NCBI RefSeq assembly: GCF_007176755.1
Contig: NZ_BJTV01000002.1
Coordinates: 496,655 to 560,654, forward strand
Direction of reading: 5' to 3'
From: Streptomyces sp. 1-11
GTDB lineage: Bacteria > Actinomycetota > Actinomycetes > Streptomycetales > Streptomycetaceae
Length of the DNA stretch: 64,000 nt
Both the position numbers and the translations under genes were made by a program. A model generated the notes under the pieces. It did no database searches. It was not told the DNA's origin and was given only the letters and a program-made list of their open reading frames with translations. The first letter of the stretch is position 1. Each line of letters starts with the position of its first letter. Shown here piece after piece: positions 16,763-25,141 of the stretch.

Positions 16763-16923
16763 GGGCCGAACGATACGGCGGCCCCGGCAACCCGGGCAGG
16801 GAGGAGGAGGCGGATACCTGGAGACGCGGCCGGGCGGTCGGCGGGTTGCGCCACTCGGCCGTCCCGCCGCCGGTGAGACGGACCATACGGCGATCACATG
16901 TGTTCGTCGGTTACTGTCACCGG

Positions 16924-17706
16924 ATGCTCGATGCCACCAACCGCTCTGGGGGCACCGCCCTGGCCTCTCCCCCGGCCGCCGCCACGGAGCTCGCCGTTCC
17001 CCCGGCGACCGCACCGTCCCTGCCCCGCGCGGGGTTCGCCGTCCGCTGCACCCGCGTGCTGCTGTCGCCGTACGCCCGTCTGTCCCTGCTGCTGGTGCTG
17101 CTCGCGGGCGCCGCGGCGGGGGTGCTGGCCTTCGAGCCGCAGCGGCTGCTGACGCACGGCTGGCCGCCGCAGCTCGGCGGGGCCGCCGCGGCCGTGGTGT
17201 TCGCGGCGGCGTACGGGCTGTGCACGGTGGCGTTCGTGCCGAGACCGCTGCTGAACCTGGCGGCGGGCGCCCTGTTCGGCTCCGAACTGGGGGTGGCGGC
17301 GGCGCTGGCGGGTACGGTGCTGGGGGCCGGGCTGGCCTTCGGGCTCGGCCGGGTGCTCGGGCAGGAGGCGCTGCGGCCGCTGCTGCGGGGGCGCTGGCTG
17401 AAGGCCGCCGACGGACAGCTCAGCCGGCACGGCTTCAGGTCCATGATGGTGGCCCGGCTCTTCCCGGGCGTGCCCTTCTGGGCGGCGAACTACTGCGCCG
17501 CCGTCTCCCGGATGGGCTGGCTGCCGTTCCTGCTGGCGACGGCGCTCGGCTCGATCCCGAACACCGCCGCCTACGCGGTGGCCGGCGCCCGTGCCTCGGC
17601 GCCGACCTCCCCCGCCTTCCTGATCGCGATGGCCTGCATCGCCGTACCGGCCCTTGCGGGCACGGTGGTGGCCTGGCGCAAGCGCCACCAGCTGCGGGCC
17701 GGTTGA
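16924..17706 (+). CDS. TVP38/TMEM64 (SNARE-associated) membrane protein
   Basis: A 260-residue inner-membrane protein. After a ~45-residue Ala/Pro-rich N-terminus come five to six hydrophobic helices. The family signature is F-x-P-R-P-L-L-N-L-A-A-G-A-L-F-G (~105-120), then GFRSMMVARLFPGVPFWAANY (~175-195) and GSIPNTAAYAVAGAR. It belongs to the same superfamily as the DedA gene at 5900 and is presumably also a lipid scramblase or transporter. Divergent from the AlkD gene. Confidence 0.87.
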   Translation: MLDATNRSGGTALASPPAAATELAVPPATAPSLPRAGFAVRCTRVLLSPYARLSLLLVLLAGAAAGVLAFEPQRLLTHGWPPQLGGAAAAVVFAAAYGLCTVAFVPRPLLNLAAGALFGSELGVAAALAGTVLGAGLAFGLGRVLGQEALRPLLRGRWLKAADGQLSRHGFRSMMVARLFPGVPFWAANYCAAVSRMGWLPFLLATALGSIPNTAAYAVAGARASAPTSPAFLIAMACIAVPALAGTVVAWRKRHQLRAG

Positions 17707-17728
17707 GCCGCGGCGGGGGCCGGACCCG

Positions 17729-18898
17729 TCAGACGCCTTCCAGGATCATGGCGTTGGCGAGGCCGCCCGCCTCGCACATGGTCTGCAGGGCGTAGCGGGC
17801 GCCGCGCTCGCGCATGGCGTGGACCAGGGTGGTGGTGAGCCGGGTGCCGCTGGCGCCGAGCGGGTGGCCGAGGGCGATGGCGCCGCCGTGCACGTTGACC
17901 CGGGCCGGGTCGGCGCCCGTCTCCTGCTGCCAGGCCAGGACCACGCTCGCGAAGGCCTCGTTGACCTCGAACAGGTCGATGTCGTCCAGGCCGAGCCCGG
18001 CGCGGCGCAGCACCTTCTCGGTCGCCGGGAGCACGCCGGTGAGCATCAGCAGCGGGTCGGATCCGGTGACGGCGAAGCTGTGCAGCCGGGCGAGCGGGCG
18101 CAGGCCGAGGCGGGCGGCCGTCTCGCTGGAGGTGATCAGCACGGCCGAGGCGCCGTCGTTCAGGGGGCTCGCGTTGCCCGCGGTGACGTTCCACTCGATC
18201 TGCGGGAAGCGCTCGGCGAAGCCGGCGTCGTAGTAGGCGGGCTTGAGACCGGCGAGGATCTCCGGGGTGCTGCCGGGCCGTACGCACTCGTCGCGGGACA
18301 CGCCGTCCAGCGGCGCGACCTCGGCGTCGAACAGGCCCGCCTGCCACGCGGCGGCGGCCTTCCGGTGCGAGGAGACCGCGAACTCGTCCATCCGGGCCCG
18401 TGTGAGGGACCACTTGGCGGCGATGAGTTCGGCGCTGACGCCCTGCGGGACGAGGCCCTCCGGGTAGCGCTCGGCGACGCCCGGGCCGAACGGGTCCGCG
18501 CCGGCCGGCACGTTGGACCACATCGGCACCCGGCTCATCGACTCGACGCCGCAGGCGACGACCAGGTCGTACGCGCCGGAGATGACGCCCTGCGCGGCGA
18601 AGTGCACGGCCTGCTGGGAGGAGCCGCACTGGCGGTCCACCGTGGTCGCCGGGACCGCCTCGGGGAAGCCTGCCGCGAGGACGGCGTACCGGGTGGTGTT
18701 CATGGCCTGCTCGCCCACCTGGTCGACGGTGCCGCCGATCACGTCGTCGACGAGCGCGGGGTCGACGCCGGAGCGCTCGACCAGGGTGCGCAGCGTGTGG
18801 GCGAGGAGCTGGACGGGGTGGACGTGGGCGAGGGAGCCGTTCGGCCTGCCCTTGCCGATGGGGGTGCGTACGGCTTCGACGATGACTGCGTCGCGCAT
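17729..18898 (-). CDS. Thiolase (acetyl-CoA acyltransferase)
   Basis: A 389-residue thiolase. The nucleophile is C91 in DRQCGSSQQAVHF; the second triad residues are in GGAIALGHPLGASGTR (~340-355) and the C-terminal MCEAGG (~377). Length and motif spacing fit degradative FadA/acetyl-CoA acetyltransferases, which split or condense acyl-CoAs in the cytoplasm. The start ATG is at 18898. It faces a divergent HxlR regulator across 117 bases that carry two candidate operators, so it is probably the regulator's target. Confidence 0.92.
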   Translation of the reverse strand: MRDAVIVEAVRTPIGKGRPNGSLAHVHPVQLLAHTLRTLVERSGVDPALVDDVIGGTVDQVGEQAMNTTRYAVLAAGFPEAVPATTVDRQCGSSQQAVHFAAQGVISGAYDLVVACGVESMSRVPMWSNVPAGADPFGPGVAERYPEGLVPQGVSAELIAAKWSLTRARMDEFAVSSHRKAAAAWQAGLFDAEVAPLDGVSRDECVRPGSTPEILAGLKPAYYDAGFAERFPQIEWNVTAGNASPLNDGASAVLITSSETAARLGLRPLARLHSFAVTGSDPLLMLTGVLPATEKVLRRAGLGLDDIDLFEVNEAFASVVLAWQQETGADPARVNVHGGAIALGHPLGASGTRLTTTLVHAMRERGARYALQTMCEAGGLANAMILEGV

Positions 18899-18943
18899 GG
18901 TGCGGGCCTCCCGCGTGCCTGAGCGTTCGCACGCTCGACTACT

Positions 18944-19002
18944 GGTGAGTAGGAAATCCGAACCCACCATAGCCGGGTGAGTTGGAAAATCAAACCCTCA
19001 CC
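18944..19002. promoter_or_regulatory. Two related candidate operators for the HxlR regulator
   Basis: Two similar sites lie in the divergent thiolase/hxlR intergenic region. Site 1 (18944-18968) and site 2 (18976-19002) each start GGTGAGT, have an A-rich centre (GGAAA) and end in AACCC(A/T)..CACC. Site 2 is an inverted repeat, GGTGAG-N15-CTCACC. Their start-to-start spacing is 32 bp, about three helical turns. Binding by the adjacent regulator is inferred. Confidence 0.6.
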
Positions 19003-19015
19003 TAGACTGGTCCGC

Positions 19016-19486
19016 ATGGCCGCCACGAAGGACCCGCGCCCCTGCTCCATCGCCGACGCCCTGGCGCTGGTCGGCGAGAAGTACTCGCTGCTCGTGCTCC
19101 GGGAGGTGTGCCTGGGCAACGGGCGCTTCGACCAGCTGGTGCGCAACATCGGCGCGCCCCGCGACATCCTGGCCACCCGGCTGCGCCGGCTCGTGGACGC
19201 GGGGATCCTCGTCAAGCGCGCCTACAGCGAGCGCCCGCAGCGCTTCGAGTACCGGCCGACGCAGGCGGGGCTGGAGCTGGAACCGGTCCTGATGACCCTC
19301 AAGGAGTGGGGTGACCGCCACTTGCGCGGCGGCGTCGACCTGCCCATGGTCGTCGAGCACCGCTGCGGCAGCGAACTGGTCCCCCAGGTGACCTGCCGGG
19401 CCTGCGGCGACCCGGTACGGCACGAGGACCTGACGGCCCGTCCGCAGTCCCCCGGCTGGACCGTCGCCGGACCGGCCACGGCCTGA
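19016..19486 (+). CDS. HxlR-family transcriptional regulator
   Basis: A 156-residue winged-helix regulator. The HxlR signature begins PCSIADALALVGEKYSLLVLREV, followed by FDQLVRNIGAPRDILATRLRRLVDAGILVKRAYSERPQRFEY, and ends with a C-terminal pair of cysteines (CRACGDPV) that may bind metal or sense redox. HxlR proteins bind inverted repeats as dimers and respond to aldehydes, quinones or oxidants. It is divergent from the thiolase gene with two candidate operators between them. Confidence 0.92.
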   Translation: MAATKDPRPCSIADALALVGEKYSLLVLREVCLGNGRFDQLVRNIGAPRDILATRLRRLVDAGILVKRAYSERPQRFEYRPTQAGLELEPVLMTLKEWGDRHLRGGVDLPMVVEHRCGSELVPQVTCRACGDPVRHEDLTARPQSPGWTVAGPATA

Positions 19487-19615
19487 ACCGCACGGGCCGG
19501 GCGCGGCCCGAACGCCTGCCGAACCCCTGTGCCCGGCCCGTCACCCGCGCCCGCTACGCTGCCCTCGTCGCATGATCACCTCGTATCCCCTTCAGCGCTT
19601 GGACGCCTCACCTCC

Positions 19616-20491
19616 ATGTCTTGGTTTGAATCCCTCGTCCTCGGACTCGTCCAGGGGCTGACCGAGTTCCTGCCCGTCTCCTCCAGCGCGCACCTGCGGC
19701 TGACCGCGGCCTTCTCGGGCTGGGAGGACCCCGGGGCGGCCTTCACGGCGATCACGCAGATCGGCACGGAGGCGGCGGTGCTGATCTACTTCCGCAAGGA
19801 CATCGGCCGGATCCTCTCCGCCTGGTTCCGGTCGCTGTTCGACAAGGCGATGCGGCGGGACCACGACGCCCAGATGGGCTGGCTGGTGATCGTCGGCTCG
19901 ATCCCGATCGGGCTGCTCGGCGTGACGCTGAAGGACCAGATCGAGGGTCCGTTCCGCGATCTGCGGATCACCGCGACGATGCTCATCGTCGTCGGCGTGG
20001 TCATAGGCATAGCCGACCGCCTGGCGGCCCGGGACGAAAGCGGCGGCCGGCACCGGGCGCCCAAGCAGCGCAAGACCCTGGAGAGCCTCGGCGTCAAGGA
20101 CGGCCTGATCTTCGGCCTCTGCCAGGCCTGCGCCCTCATCCCCGGCGTCTCCCGCTCCGGCGCCACCATCAGCGGCGGCCTGTTCATGGGCTACCGGCGT
20201 GAGGCGGCGGCCCGCTACTCCTTCCTGCTGGCCATCCCGGCGGTGCTGGCGTCCGGCGTGTTCGAGGTGAAGGACTCGGTGGGCGGCGGAGAAGTCGCCT
20301 GGGGCCCCACCCTGTTCGCGACGGTGATCGCGTTCGCGTCCGGCTACGCGGTGATCGCCTGGTTCATGAAGTGGATTTCCAGCAAGAGCTTCATGCCGTT
20401 CGTCTGGTACCGCGTGGCCCTCGGCATCGTCATCATCGCGCTGGTGACGGCGGGTGTGCTCAGCCCGCACGCGGCCGAATCCGCGAGCTGA
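19616..20491 (+). CDS. uppP: Undecaprenyl-diphosphatase UppP (BacA)
   Basis: A 291-residue, seven- to eight-helix membrane enzyme. Both catalytic signatures are present: the glutamate-rich QGLTEFLPVSSSAH at ~14-27 and PGVSRSGATI at ~175-184, and the protein ends with the family's hydrophobic helix. UppP dephosphorylates undecaprenyl diphosphate on the outer face of the membrane to recycle the lipid carrier for peptidoglycan and teichoic-acid synthesis, and gives bacitracin tolerance. The ATG at 19616 gives MSWFESLVLG, the usual N-terminus. Confidence 0.95.
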   Translation: MSWFESLVLGLVQGLTEFLPVSSSAHLRLTAAFSGWEDPGAAFTAITQIGTEAAVLIYFRKDIGRILSAWFRSLFDKAMRRDHDAQMGWLVIVGSIPIGLLGVTLKDQIEGPFRDLRITATMLIVVGVVIGIADRLAARDESGGRHRAPKQRKTLESLGVKDGLIFGLCQACALIPGVSRSGATISGGLFMGYRREAAARYSFLLAIPAVLASGVFEVKDSVGGGEVAWGPTLFATVIAFASGYAVIAWFMKWISSKSFMPFVWYRVALGIVIIALVTAGVLSPHAAESAS

Positions 20492-20575
20492 GCCACGCCG
20501 GGCACCGGCCAACCTGTGTGGCGTGAGTAGCCGATCGGTAGCGCAGCGTCAGTGTTTGCCCCTAGGCTGGGCCGC

Positions 20576-20755
20576 ATGTCCCCCGATTTCGAGCCCCGTG
20601 GTTCCGTGCGCTCCGCCGCCGAGCTGAACGAGCGGATCCGGGCGCTCTGGCTGCGCGCGGGCGGCACCCTGTCGCCCCAGGAGCGCGCGGAGTACGAGCT
20701 GTTGGTGGTCGAGTGGGCGCACGCCGTCCGCGGCCGTGTCATCGAGGCGGCCTGA
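20576..20755 (+). CDS. Small conserved helical protein (59 aa)
   Basis: A 59-residue, soluble, charged protein, probably all helical (ELNERIRALWLRAGG, then SPQERAEYELLVVEWAHAVR). Codon bias is normal for the chromosome. It sits 52 bases upstream of the phosphotransferase gene on the same strand and may be cotranscribed with it. I recognise no domain; similar small ORFs occur in streptomycetes. The ATG at 20576 has no strong ribosome site. Confidence 0.6.
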   Translation: MSPDFEPRGSVRSAAELNERIRALWLRAGGTLSPQERAEYELLVVEWAHAVRGRVIEAA

Positions 20756-20807
20756 GGCGGGAGTTCACAACGGGAGCGGGCCCGCGCCGGACCGGTATGT
20801 TCTGCGG

Positions 20808-21794
20808 ATGCGAAGGCCGGCGGAGATCGAGGACCTGTCCGGGCCGGTGCGCGAGGCGCTCGGACCGGGTTGCCGCGCGGTCGCGGTGGAGCGGCTGCGC
20901 GGCGGCAGCAGGAAGGGCGTGTACCGGGTCCGGGTCGACGACGCACCGGTGACCCGGGTGATCGTCTACCGCTGGGCCGGGGCGGAGGACTTCTGGCCCG
21001 CCCGGACCGATGCCGGCCCGGGCGACCCGTTCGCGCCGGCCTCCGGACTGGCCCCGTTCCTGGCCGCCCGGCAGACCCTGGACGGCCTGGGGGTACGGGT
21101 TCCCCGGGTGTTCCTGGCGGACGGCGGACGGCGGCGGTACGCGGCGGACGTGGCCGTGGTCGAGGACGTCTCCGAGGACACCCTCGAAGCGCTCTTCGAG
21201 TCCGACCCCGTCCGCGCTGCGGCCGCCCTGGAGGACCTGGCGGCGGCGACGGACGCCATGCACCGGCACCTCGCCCCGCAGTACGGCCGGGTGGACCTGC
21301 TGCGGGCCGGCGGCACCGCGGCCGGGGTCCCGTGCGAACGGCTGGTCCTCGACCGCGCCCTGTCCGATCTCGCGGAGGCCGCGGGCCGTGACGGCCGGAT
21401 CGCCACGGTGCAGGACCGCCTGCGCGACCGTCTCCACCACCTGGCCGCGCTGGTGCCCCCACGCGCCGAGTACGGGCTGATCCACGGCGAACTGGGACCC
21501 GACCACGTCATGGTCGACGCCGACGGCCGCGCGGTGCTGATCGACATCGAGGGCCTCATGCACTTCGACGTCGAATGGGAGCACGTCTTCCTCCGGCTCC
21601 GCTTCGGCGAGCGCTACCCCGTGCTGTCCCGCCCCGGCCTCGACCCCCGGCGGACGGACCTCTACGCACTCGCCATGCACCTGTCCCTGGTCGCCGGCCC
21701 GCTGCGGCTGCTCGACGGCGACTTCCCCGGCCGGGCCGCCATGGCGGCGATCGCCGAGCACAATCTGTCCGAGGCCCTGGCCCTCCTGCCCTGA
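20808..21794 (+). CDS. Phosphotransferase-fold protein with HGE in place of HGD
   Basis: A 328-residue aminoglycoside-phosphotransferase/choline-kinase-fold protein. The N-lobe has a nucleotide-loop-like segment (LRGGSRKGVYRV) and the C-lobe has LIHGELGPDH (H226-G-E228 ... D232-H233) followed by LIDIEG (D246). In active APH enzymes these read HGD-x4-N and IDFxx; here the catalytic Asp is Glu and the metal-binding Asn is His. It could be a pseudokinase or use an altered mechanism. The substrate is unknown and no antibiotic cluster adjoins. The ATG at 20808 is used. Confidence 0.78.
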   Translation: MRRPAEIEDLSGPVREALGPGCRAVAVERLRGGSRKGVYRVRVDDAPVTRVIVYRWAGAEDFWPARTDAGPGDPFAPASGLAPFLAARQTLDGLGVRVPRVFLADGGRRRYAADVAVVEDVSEDTLEALFESDPVRAAAALEDLAAATDAMHRHLAPQYGRVDLLRAGGTAAGVPCERLVLDRALSDLAEAAGRDGRIATVQDRLRDRLHHLAALVPPRAEYGLIHGELGPDHVMVDADGRAVLIDIEGLMHFDVEWEHVFLRLRFGERYPVLSRPGLDPRRTDLYALAMHLSLVAGPLRLLDGDFPGRAAMAAIAEHNLSEALALLP

Positions 21795-21900
21795 GCGCCG
21801 CGCCCGCGGGACCCCTGACGCGTCCCGCGGGCGGACACGCGCACCACCGTTGCGGCCCGTCCCCTTGGCACCGGGCCTCAACTTGCCCAACACTGTGCCG

Positions 21901-22383
21901 ATGACGCAGCGTGTGGAGCTCGCGACCGTGATGGACCGGCTGGCCGTGGACGAGACGGTCACCGAGTACGCGGTGGCGATGGACGACGGGGACTGGACCG
22001 CCTACCGGGAGCTGTTCACGGCGGACGGGCGGGCCGACTACCGCTCCGCCGGCGGCATCGAGGGCGAGGCCGGCCGGGTGGCCGGGTGGCTCGCGGGGAG
22101 CCTGGAGCCGTTCGGGATGCGCCAGCACCTGATCGTCAACCGCCGGGTGCGGTTCGCCGTCCACGAGCACGACACCGGGGACACCGCCCGGGTGCGGGCC
22201 GACTACGTCAGCCCGCTGCGCCTGGCCGGCGACGACGGCTCCGGCGCGCCCGACCTGGTGTGCGGCGGCCGGTACGACTTCGCGCTGCTGCGCACGCCGG
22301 ACGGCTGGCGGCTGAGCCGGGTCGTGGCGCACGAGAAGTGGCGCCGGACGTCCGGGCGCGGCACGGCGGCCGGTTCCGGGTGA
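21901..22383 (+). CDS. SnoaL/NTF2-like protein
   Basis: A 160-residue cone-fold protein: an N-terminal helix pair (VMDRLAVDETVTEYAVAMDDGDW), F-T-A-D-G-R, central strands (RQHLIVNRRVRF) and the C-terminal LLRTPDGWRLSRVVAHEKW strand. This layout is that of SnoaL_4/ring-hydroxylating-dioxygenase-beta-like proteins, which include dehydratases, isomerases and inactive scaffolds. No polyketide or aromatic pathway is adjacent, so no reaction is proposed. Confidence 0.75.
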   Translation: MTQRVELATVMDRLAVDETVTEYAVAMDDGDWTAYRELFTADGRADYRSAGGIEGEAGRVAGWLAGSLEPFGMRQHLIVNRRVRFAVHEHDTGDTARVRADYVSPLRLAGDDGSGAPDLVCGGRYDFALLRTPDGWRLSRVVAHEKWRRTSGRGTAAGSG

Positions 22384-22465
22384 GCCGCGGGGCGCCCCGG
22401 CGCCCCCTGTCGGAGATCGCTTCCGGCGCGCACACTGGAGGCAGCGCTGGGTAGGGAGACTCCCT

Positions 22466-24040
22466 ATGAGGACGATCGACCACTGGCTCACCTCCCCCTG
22501 GCGGCGCTCCGGCGTCGCCGCCCTGGCGGGCGCCGTGCCCGTGTTCGCGTTCCCGGCGCCCGCGTTGTGGTGGCTGGCGTACCTGGCCCTGGTGCCCTGG
22601 ATCCTGCTGGCGCGCTGCGCGCCGACCGCGCGGCGGGCGGCGTACGACGGCTGGTGCGGCGGCTTCGGGTTCATGGTGGCCGTGCACCACTGGCTGCTGC
22701 CGAGCCTGCACGTGTTCATCTTCCTGATAGCCGCGCTGATGGGCGCGCTCTGGGCGCCCTGGGGCTGGCTGGTCCGCCGGTTCCTCGGCGGCGTCCCGTC
22801 ACCGGGGCGGGGCGCGGCCGCGCTGCTGGTGCTGCCCTCGGCGTGGCTGACGGTGGAGCTGGTCCGCTCCTGGCAGGGACTCGGCGGCCCCTGGGGGATG
22901 CTCGGCTCCAGCCAGTGGCAGGTGGAACCGGCGCTGCGGCTGGCCTCGGTCGGCGGGGTGTGGCTGCTCAGCTTCCTGGTGGTGGCCGTCAACGTGGCGG
23001 TCGCGGTAGTGGTGTCGGTGCGCGAGTCGCGGCTGCCGGCGGTGGCCTCACTGGTGGCCACCGCCGCGGCGACCTCGGCCGCCTGGGCCTGGGCGCCCAG
23101 CCCGGACGTCGACGGCGGGGTGCGGATAGCCGTCGTGCAGCCCGGTGTCGTCGGCGGGCAGGACAGCGCGCAGAAGCGCTTCGACCGCGAGGAACGGCTC
23201 ACCGAGCGGCTCGCCGGACAGGGCGTCGACCTGGTGGTGTGGGGCGAGAGCAGCGTCGGCTTCGACCTGAACGGCCGGCCCGACCTGGCCCGGCGGATCG
23301 CCGCGCTGTCCCGGCGGACCGGCGCCGACCTGCTGGTCAACGTGGACGCCCGGCGCTCCGACCGGCCCGGCATCTACAAGAGTTCGGTGCTGGTCGGAGC
23401 GAACGGCCCGACGGGCGAGCGCTACGACAAGATGCGACTCATCCCCTTCGGCGAGTACATCCCGGCCCGCTCGCTGCTGGGCTGGGCCACCTCGGTGGGC
23501 AGGGCGGCCGGCGAGGACCGGCGGCGCGGCACCGAGCAGGTGGTGATGAACGCCGGGCACGGGCTGCGGATCGGCCCGCTGATCTGCTTCGAGACTGCCT
23601 TCCCCGACATGAGCCGCAGGCTGGCCGCGGACGGCGCGGACGTGCTGCTCGGCCAGTCCTCCACCTCGACCTTCCAGGGGAGCTGGGCCCCGGAGCAGCA
23701 CGCCTCGCTGGCCGCGCTGCGGGCCGCGGAGACCGGCCGCCCCATGGTCCACTCGACGCTGACCGGTGTCTCCGCCGTGTACGGCCCGGACGGCCGGCGC
23801 CTCGGCCCCTGGCTCGGCACCGACGCGAGCACCACCCACGTCTACGAGGTGCCGCTGGCCCACGGGATCACGCCGTACGTCCGCTACGGCGACTGGCCGG
23901 TGCACGGCGCGCTGCTGATCCTGGCGGCGCTGTGCGTCGGCGAGGGCGTGCGGGCGCTCAGGCTGCGGCGGACCGGTCCAGAACCGCTCGTACCACGCGC
24001 TCGCACAGCTCATGGGTCGCCAGTGCGTCACGGGCGCTGA
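22466..24040 (+). CDS. lnt: Apolipoprotein N-acyltransferase Lnt
   Basis: A 524-residue membrane enzyme with six to seven N-terminal helices and a periplasm-side nitrilase domain. The catalytic triad is E261 (WGESSVGF), K322 (YDKMRLIPFGEYIP) and C374 (ICFETAFP), all in the spacing of E. coli Lnt. It N-acylates the lipidated cysteine of lipoproteins; actinomycetes are among the few Gram-positives with it. Several lipoproteins are encoded in this window. Its last 83 bases overlap the convergent oxidoreductase gene, so the C-terminal ~25 residues (basic, Pro-rich) are probably a tail with little constraint. Confidence 0.93.
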   Translation: MRTIDHWLTSPWRRSGVAALAGAVPVFAFPAPALWWLAYLALVPWILLARCAPTARRAAYDGWCGGFGFMVAVHHWLLPSLHVFIFLIAALMGALWAPWGWLVRRFLGGVPSPGRGAAALLVLPSAWLTVELVRSWQGLGGPWGMLGSSQWQVEPALRLASVGGVWLLSFLVVAVNVAVAVVVSVRESRLPAVASLVATAAATSAAWAWAPSPDVDGGVRIAVVQPGVVGGQDSAQKRFDREERLTERLAGQGVDLVVWGESSVGFDLNGRPDLARRIAALSRRTGADLLVNVDARRSDRPGIYKSSVLVGANGPTGERYDKMRLIPFGEYIPARSLLGWATSVGRAAGEDRRRGTEQVVMNAGHGLRIGPLICFETAFPDMSRRLAADGADVLLGQSSTSTFQGSWAPEQHASLAALRAAETGRPMVHSTLTGVSAVYGPDGRRLGPWLGTDASTTHVYEVPLAHGITPYVRYGDWPVHGALLILAALCVGEGVRALRLRRTGPEPLVPRARTAHGSPVRHGR

Positions 24041-24869
24041 GCACCTTGCGGGCCCGCACCGCGTCGAGGAAGCCGAGCACCGCCTGCTCTATGCCGCGCT
24101 GCCGCGCCACCGGCACCCAGTCGCCGCGCCGGCGCACCGTCGGCTGCCCCCGGTGGTCGATCACCTCGGCCAGGTTGAGCACCTGGCGCCGGGTGTCCTG
24201 CCCGGAGACCTCGAGTACCTCCTCGGCCGAGCCGCTGAGCCGGTTCATCACCCCGAGCGCGGTGAAGCCGTCCCCGGCGAGCTGGAGCACGACGTGGTGC
24301 AGCAGACCGCCCTCGACGCGGGCCCGCACGGTCACGTCGTCGACCACGCCCGGCACCAGGAAGCGCAGCGTGTCGACGACGTGGATGAAGTCGTCGAGGA
24401 CCAGGGAGCGCGGTTCCTCGGGCAGCCCGATCCGGTTCTTCTGCATGAGGATCAGCTCGCGCGGGTGGTCGAGGCACTGCGCGTAGGCCGGGGCGTGGCG
24501 GCGGTTGAACCCGACGGCGAGCGACACGTTCCGCCGCTCGGCGAGCGCCACCAGCCGCTCGGAGTCGGCGAGTTCGTAGGCGAGCGGCTTGTCCACGTAG
24601 GTGGGCACGCCCGCCTCCAGCAGCCGGGTGACGATGTCCGGGTGGACGGCGGTCGGCGCGTGCACGAAGGCCGCGTCCAGGTCCGCCGCGAGCAGGGCGT
24701 CCAGGGTGGCGTGGCGCCGGTCGTCCGGCAGGTGGAGCGAGTCGGCGACCCGGGCGAGGGTGGCGGGCGTCCGGGTCTGCAGGTGCAGTTCGACCCCCGG
24801 CTGCGTGCCCAGCACCGGCAGATAGGCCTTCTGCGCGATGTCCCCGAGTCCGATGCAGCCGACCCTCAC
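23958..24869 (-). CDS. Gfo/Idh/MocA-family oxidoreductase
   Basis: A 303-residue NAD(P)-dependent dehydrogenase: an N-terminal Rossmann motif (VGCIGLGDIAQKAYLPVL, residues ~3-20), the YVDKPLA motif (~95) with the catalytic lysine, and a C-terminal beta-sheet domain with DDFIHVVDTLRFL providing the conserved H/D pair. Substrates are usually sugars or cyclitols; none can be named. A GTG at 24869 with GGGGAGAG upstream is the best start. It overlaps lnt tail to tail by 83 bases. Confidence 0.87.
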   Translation of the reverse strand: MRVGCIGLGDIAQKAYLPVLGTQPGVELHLQTRTPATLARVADSLHLPDDRRHATLDALLAADLDAAFVHAPTAVHPDIVTRLLEAGVPTYVDKPLAYELADSERLVALAERRNVSLAVGFNRRHAPAYAQCLDHPRELILMQKNRIGLPEEPRSLVLDDFIHVVDTLRFLVPGVVDDVTVRARVEGGLLHHVVLQLAGDGFTALGVMNRLSGSAEEVLEVSGQDTRRQVLNLAEVIDHRGQPTVRRRGDWVPVARQRGIEQAVLGFLDAVRARKVLSARDALATHELCERVVRAVLDRSAAA

Positions 24870-24946
24870 GTGCTCTCCCCTACCGGTAGCCTGCGGATGC
24901 CCTGCGGGAAGCATACGGGGGCGGCCGGCCGGCGCCGCCCGGGCCC

Positions 24947-24984
24947 GTCCGCTCGCACGGGTCCGGTCCGCTCGCGCGGGTCCG
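24947..24984. repeat. 19-bp tandem repeat, two copies
   Basis: Two adjacent 19-bp units (24947-24965, 24966-24984) differing at one base, upstream of the oxidoreductase start and of the lipoprotein gene. Each starts GTCCGCTCGC. No function is evident. Confidence 0.6.
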
Positions 24985-25141
24985 GGGCTCCGGTCCGTGG
25001 GCGTCCGGCGGCGCCGCCGGCGACCGGGCGTCAGCCTCGGGGCGCCCGGGCCCTTCGTTCGGGGCACGAGATCACCCGTGCGGGGCATCAACCCCCCGTG
25101 CGCGGTACCGGCGCGGCTGTGGACCCAGCAGAGTTGCACGG

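Noticed and set aside
13928..16876. 982-codon frame antisense to tuf3
   Set aside because: It is the antisense of tuf3, the SpeE-like gene and alkD; composition is arginine/glycine-rich with no domain.
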